Positions 60,617 to 64,000 of a stretch of DNA of 64,000 bases are shown here, one piece after another. The position numbers and the translations under genes were made by a program. The stretch is taken from contig NZ_PCPS01000001.1 of NCBI RefSeq assembly GCF_002975405.1, positions 1-64,000 of the forward strand. The letters are read 5' to 3'. The stretch comes from Arthrobacter sp. MYb229. Its GTDB lineage: Bacteria > Actinomycetota > Actinomycetes > Actinomycetales > Micrococcaceae. The notes below the pieces were generated by a model that saw only the letters and a program-made list of their open reading frames with translations, had not been told where the DNA came from and did not search any database. The number at the start of each line of letters is the position of its first letter. Position 1 is the stretch's first letter.

Positions 60617-61546
60617 CTAAAGCCCGAGGAGCAATGCCAGAATCATCATCATGGGGACGGCGCAGATAGTGGTGATTAACACCGTATCCTTGGCGACCGT
60701 CACACCACGCTCGTAGCGTTGCGCGGTGACGAAAATATTCTGTGCGGTGGGTAGCCCGGCCATAATGACCGCCGCGACCAGCATCCCACCGGAAAGGCCA
60801 AAGAGGTAGGCGGCGGCCAGCCACGCGAGCAGCGGCTGCAAGAATAGCTTCGCAACCGAACCCAGCAATACATCTGCCCGGCGTCCGGACTTCTTTTCCA
60901 AGGGTTTGGAGCCGACCAGGGAGATGCCGAATGCCATCAGCATGGCCGGAATCGACGCACCAGAAATTAGTTCGATAGGTGCCAATACCAATTCGGGAAC
61001 CTCGAATCCAGTCAGCGCCACCACCAGTCCCAGCATCGAACCGATAATCATCGGGTTCTTCGCGGTGGCAACCACCAAGGCTATCGGGGTAGTGCGATGT
61101 GTGCTGGTCGTAGCATCTAGCATGGCCAGATTGATCGGCTGGTAGAGGGCCAACTGAAACAGGATGATGGGCGCCGCATGAGACACGTCGCCAAGCACGT
61201 ACAAGGCGATGGGCAGGCCAAGATTCGCGGAGTTCACCGTGGAGGCCGACATGGCCGCCACGATTCGTTCGGCCGGCTCGCGTTTGAGCCACTTATAGGT
61301 CACCAGATGGTAAGCCAGAGCCGTCAAACCGGCAGAGATCGCGGCAACCCACATCAGCGGCCCTAGTACGGCCACCGGTTCTGACTCGGCCAAGGTGACA
61401 AACAACAGCGCCGGACTGGCAACGAAAAACGTCAGGCGGCTCAGCACATGGCGTCCCTGTTCGCCCAGCACTCCGGTGCGACCCACCAGGTAACCCACCA
61501 AGATCACTATCCAGATGATTGAGAATCCTGACAGCACACCGGTCAT
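60617..61546 (-). CDS. AEC-family transporter (auxin efflux carrier type)
   Basis: The 309-residue protein has ten helices in two five-helix halves with the AEC pattern: SASTVNSANLGLPIALYVLG, then LISGASIPAMLMAFGISL and a C-terminal GLPTAQNIFVTAQRYERG crossover region. Bacterial members carry malonate, malate or other small acids. The ATG at 61546 has GAGGAG 5 nt upstream. It is monocistronic, downstream of the tRNA gene. Confidence 0.85.
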   Translation of the reverse strand: MTGVLSGFSIIWIVILVGYLVGRTGVLGEQGRHVLSRLTFFVASPALLFVTLAESEPVAVLGPLMWVAAISAGLTALAYHLVTYKWLKREPAERIVAAMSASTVNSANLGLPIALYVLGDVSHAAPIILFQLALYQPINLAMLDATTSTHRTTPIALVVATAKNPMIIGSMLGLVVALTGFEVPELVLAPIELISGASIPAMLMAFGISLVGSKPLEKKSGRRADVLLGSVAKLFLQPLLAWLAAAYLFGLSGGMLVAAVIMAGLPTAQNIFVTAQRYERGVTVAKDTVLITTICAVPMMMILALLLGL

Positions 61547-61587
61547 GGAAACTCCTCGGTTCGATAAGGCACGGGATGCCAACGCAA

Positions 61588-61618
61588 AACGTCGAGACAC
61601 CTGAGGTGTCCCGACGTT
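61588..61618 (-). terminator. Terminator of the tRNA-Gly transcript
   Basis: AACGTCG-A-GACACC (61588-61600) pairs with GGTGTC-C-CGACGTT (61605-61618) on both strands. The minus-strand read continues as TTTTG, 13 nt after the tRNA 3' end. Confidence 0.8.
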
Positions 61619-61630
61619 CGGCCTAATGCG

Positions 61631-61701
61631 AGCGGGCGACGGGAATCGAACCCGCGTATCGAGCTTGGGAAGCTAGCGCTCTACCATTGAGCTACGCCCG
61701 C
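61631..61701 (-). tRNA. tRNA-Gly (anticodon CCC)
   Basis: The 71-nt minus-strand cloverleaf has acceptor GCGGGCG/CGCCCGC, D-stem GCTC/GAGC, anticodon loop TTCCCAA (CCC at positions 34-36), T-stem GCGGG/CCCGT with TTCGATT and discriminator T. CCA is not encoded. The anticodon stem CTAGC/GCTCG has one U-C mismatch at 28-42. Confidence 0.93.
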
Positions 61702-61805
61702 AATGCTCCGGGCGGCCTAATGGCGGCCCGGGCGAAGTCCAGCTTATCCTACGAAAACGCAGGTCAGAAATCTGCGAACCAAGATGTCCGAATTTTGACC
61801 CGAAC

Positions 61806-62291
61806 TTACTCGGCCCGTTTTTCCTTGAGCAGTTCCTCCTTCAGGATGGCCACTCCATCCGCTGGAACTTCAAAGCTCAGCTCATCTCCCGGATTCACCA
61901 CGAAACCGGTTCCTTCCAGCGCGCGCACAATCGTGGCACCCTGAACCTTAACTCCATAGGGGGCCATGTCGATGTAGGAGCCAGGGATACGATCCAAACC
62001 GGTAAACAGCGCGACCATTGCGGCCCCAGCCGGGTTGGTGAGCAGCATCGGCTGAGCGTTCTTGTTCTCCTCGGTCACCTCCTCGCGTGAGAGGAAGTAA
62101 ACCTCGGCGGTCATGAAAGCGCTGATCACGGATCCGGAAAGTTCGGGTTTGTTAAGTCCGGCCTGCAACATCATCTCGAAGTGCGTTTTGGGACGTTCAC
62201 GTTCCTTGTCCATTGGCGTTTCGACGGCCATATTCGGCTGGTCGTCGGGATTGCGTCCGTCCCGCGGGGCGTTGCTGTTATCGGAGCTCAT
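61806..62291 (-). CDS. SseB-family protein
   Basis: The 161-residue protein has the SseB N-terminal domain: AGLNKPELSGSVISAFMTAEVYFLSR, then QPMLLTNPAGAAMVALFTGLDRIP and a final GFVVNPGDELSFEVPADGVAIL. SseB relatives have unclear roles; in actinobacteria they are stand-alone. The ATG at 62291 gives a normal N-terminus; the ATG at 62303 is also possible. It is divergent from fumarase. Confidence 0.83.
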   Translation of the reverse strand: MSSDNSNAPRDGRNPDDQPNMAVETPMDKERERPKTHFEMMLQAGLNKPELSGSVISAFMTAEVYFLSREEVTEENKNAQPMLLTNPAGAAMVALFTGLDRIPGSYIDMAPYGVKVQGATIVRALEGTGFVVNPGDELSFEVPADGVAILKEELLKEKRAE

Positions 62292-62402
62292 GTACTCAAG
62301 CATGTCGCGCCAAACCCGCAGGTGCAAACGCCGAATGAGGAAAATCGGCGCAAAGGCCTAAAATAGTTGAAGAGCAATCATCATCATTTCCAAGGACTGA
62401 GC

Positions 62403-64000
62403 ATGCCTGAATTTCGCTATGAAGATCTTCTGCCAATTGGCGAGGATCAGACCCCATACCGCAAGATTTCCTCCGAGGGCGTCAAAGTTGTCGCCGGACC
62501 GGATGGCAAGAACTTCCTGCAGGTAGCCCCCGAGGCACTGGAACAGCTGGCCGAAACCGCACTGCACGATATCTCGCACTACCTGCGTCCGGCCCACCTG
62601 CAGCAGCTGCGCAACATCCTCGACGATGACGATGCCAGCCCGAACGACAAGTTCGTGGCACTGGATCTGCTGAAGAACGCAAATATCGCCGCCGGCGGCA
62701 TCCTGCCCATGTGCCAGGACACCGGAACGGCAATCGTCATGGGTAAGCGCGGCCAGCGTGTGCTGACCGAAGAGCAGGACGAGATTTCGCTATCGCGCGG
62801 CATCTACAACGCGTACACCCGGCTGAACCTGCGCTACTCGCAGCTCGCCCCGATCACCACCTGGGAAGAGAAGGCCACCGGCAACAACCTGCCCGCGCAG
62901 ATTGACCTGTACGCAGACACCAAGGCCGGCCACGACACCGACTACAAGTTCCTGTTCATGGCCAAGGGCGGCGGCTCCGCCAACAAGTCCTTCCTGTACC
63001 AGGAGACCAAGGCGATCCTCAACGAGAATGCGATGCTGCGGTTCTTGGATGAGAAGTTGCGTTCCCTGGGAACGGCCGCTTGCCCGCCGTACCACCTGTC
63101 CATCGTCATCGGTGGAACCAGCGCCGAGATGGCCTTGAAGACCGCCAAATACGGGTCGGCCAAATACCTTGATTCGCTGCCCACCGAGGGTGCCATGACC
63201 GGACGCGGATTCCGCGATACGGAGCTTGAAGACAAGGTGCTGGAGCTGACCCGCCACTTCGGCATCGGCGCCCAGTTCGGCGGCAAGTACTTCTGCCACG
63301 ACGTGCGAGTGGTGCGCCTGCCACGCCACGGTGCCTCGCTGCCGGTAGCTATCGCGGTATCCTGCTCCGCCGACCGCCAGATGATGGCGAAGGTCACCGC
63401 CGACGGACTGTTCGTCGAGCAGCTGGAAACCGATCCGGCGCGCTTCATGCCAGATGAGAACCACCCGGCGATCGCCGCGCACGACGACGAAACCACTGGG
63501 GTCTCCGGCACCGGCGGATCCTCCGTGGTCAAAATCGACCTGAACAAGCCCATGGATGAGATCCTGGCCGAACTGTCCAAATACCCGGTCAAGACCCGAC
63601 TGTCGCTGAACGGTCCGCTGGTCGTGGCTCGCGATATCGCGCACGCCAAGATCAAGGAACGGCTGGACGCCGGCGAAGAGATGCCGCAGTACCTGAAGGA
63701 CCACCCGGTCTACTACGCGGGTCCGGCGAAGACTCCCGAGGGCATGCCCTCGGGTTCCTTCGGCCCAACGACCGCCGGTCGCATGGACTCCTACGTGGAT
63801 CAGTTCCAGGCAGCCGGCGGCTCGATGGTCATGCTGGCCAAGGGCAACCGCTCCGGCCAGGTCACCGAGGCCTGCAACACCCACGGCGGGTTCTACCTCG
63901 GTTCAATCGGCGGCCCGGCCGCCCGCTTGGCGCAGGACTGCATCAAGAAGGTCGAGGTCGTCGAATATGAGGAGCTCGGCATGGAAGCTATCTGGAAGAT
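62403..64000 (+). CDS. Class I iron-sulfur fumarate hydratase, 3' end beyond the window
   Basis: The 532 visible codons give most of a FumA/FumB-type enzyme that hydrates fumarate to malate with a [4Fe-4S] cluster. C104 (MCQDTG), C227 (AACPPYHL) and C321 (SCSADR) match the three cluster ligands of E. coli FumA (105, 224, 318). [12 protein letters not shown]-like residues and [23 protein letters not shown] belong to the beta domain. The window ends in the C-terminal domain after about 97 percent of the usual 548 residues. It is divergent from the sseB-like gene. Confidence 0.95.
   Translation, partial: MPEFRYEDLLPIGEDQTPYRKISSEGVKVVAGPDGKNFLQVAPEALEQLAETALHDISHYLRPAHLQQLRNILDDDDASPNDKFVALDLLKNANIAAGGILPMCQDTGTAIVMGKRGQRVLTEEQDEISLSRGIYNAYTRLNLRYSQLAPITTWEEKATGNNLPAQIDLYADTKAGHDTDYKFLFMAKGGGSANKSFLYQETKAILNENAMLRFLDEKLRSLGTAACPPYHLSIVIGGTSAEMALKTAKYGSAKYLDSLPTEGAMTGRGFRDTELEDKVLELTRHFGIGAQFGGKYFCHDVRVVRLPRHGASLPVAIAVSCSADRQMMAKVTADGLFVEQLETDPARFMPDENHPAIAAHDDETTGVSGTGGSSVVKIDLNKPMDEILAELSKYPVKTRLSLNGPLVVARDIAHAKIKERLDAGEEMPQYLKDHPVYYAGPAKTPEGMPSGSFGPTTAGRMDSYVDQFQAAGGSMVMLAKGNRSGQVTEACNTHGGFYLGSIGGPAARLAQDCIKKVEVVEYEELGMEAIWK

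Overview
The window looks like the chromosome of a high-GC actinobacterium of the family Micrococcaceae, close to Arthrobacter or Glutamicibacter. The signs are the strong GC bias at third codon positions, frequent GTG and TTG starts, a 639-residue copper amine oxidase resembling the Arthrobacter globiformis enzyme, an Rv2629-like baeRF protein and a 94-residue actinobacterial-type HU. I see no phage, insertion sequence, CRISPR array or plasmid module; this is ordinary chromosome with a strong catabolic and transport theme. Names are based on motifs and remembered family sequences; no database was searched.

Layout. 0-5.9 kb: the 3' end of glyA, sdaA, an MgtE Mg2+ channel behind a 350-nt leader that contains a candidate 18-codon leader peptide, an old yellow enzyme and a baeRF2 protein. 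6-10.8 kb: a CPBP membrane protease, a YibE/F protein, a His-rich zinc-binding lipoprotein behind two Zur-like boxes, and a TagF-like transferase. 10.8-21.6 kb: an amine-catabolism island with an FAD amine oxidase, cupin and aldehyde dehydrogenase operon, then a copper amine oxidase next to TetR, AraC, an APC permease and a second aldehyde dehydrogenase. Two related palindromes sit before the amine oxidase/tetR pair and before araC. 21.6-33.2 kb: a single-domain HtaA haem-binding-type protein, a GlcD-like FAD oxidase, an omega-transaminase and MmsA divergent from a PucR regulator, an SDH-L-type shikimate-dehydrogenase-like enzyme, an acyl-CoA dehydrogenase, and a Cys-rich ArsR/SufR-like regulator divergent from a DoxX-like protein.

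33.2-40.8 kb: a polyamine module, with an Lrp regulator and class III aminotransferase divergent from a Pot-type ABC transporter that has two tandem binding lipoproteins. 41-45.6 kb: MarR, a cysteine-poor (zinc-free type) L28-L33-S14 cluster, DUF1992, an SDR, and two HU genes whose coding and SD regions are identical over 308 bp although their flanks have diverged. 45.6-51.9 kb: a copper/haem cell-envelope cluster (His-rich membrane protein, CopC, PCuAC-like lipoprotein, Tat-exported DyP peroxidase, CopD-CtaG fusion, lipoprotein). 52-64 kb: an NHL-repeat thioredoxin, an MFS exporter with a hairpin between its SD and its start, a HerA-like ATPase, a cystine-type ABC transporter, an AEC carrier, tRNA-Gly(CCC), an SseB-family protein and a class I fumarase cut by the window end.

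How the genes fit together. Four neighbouring loci handle amines and amino acids: oxidative deamination by FAD and copper oxidases followed by aldehyde dehydrogenases, and transamination by two class III aminotransferases followed by MmsA. Each carries its own regulator (TetR/AraC, PucR, Lrp). Metal homeostasis is the second theme: Mg2+ (mgtE), Zn2+ (binding lipoprotein and zinc-free ribosomal proteins) and Cu (45.6-51.9 kb). The strongest leads are the mgtE leader peptide, the concerted evolution of the HU pair with a wobble-conserved leader hairpin, the TetR operator pair, and the SD-hairpin-start arrangement of the MFS gene.
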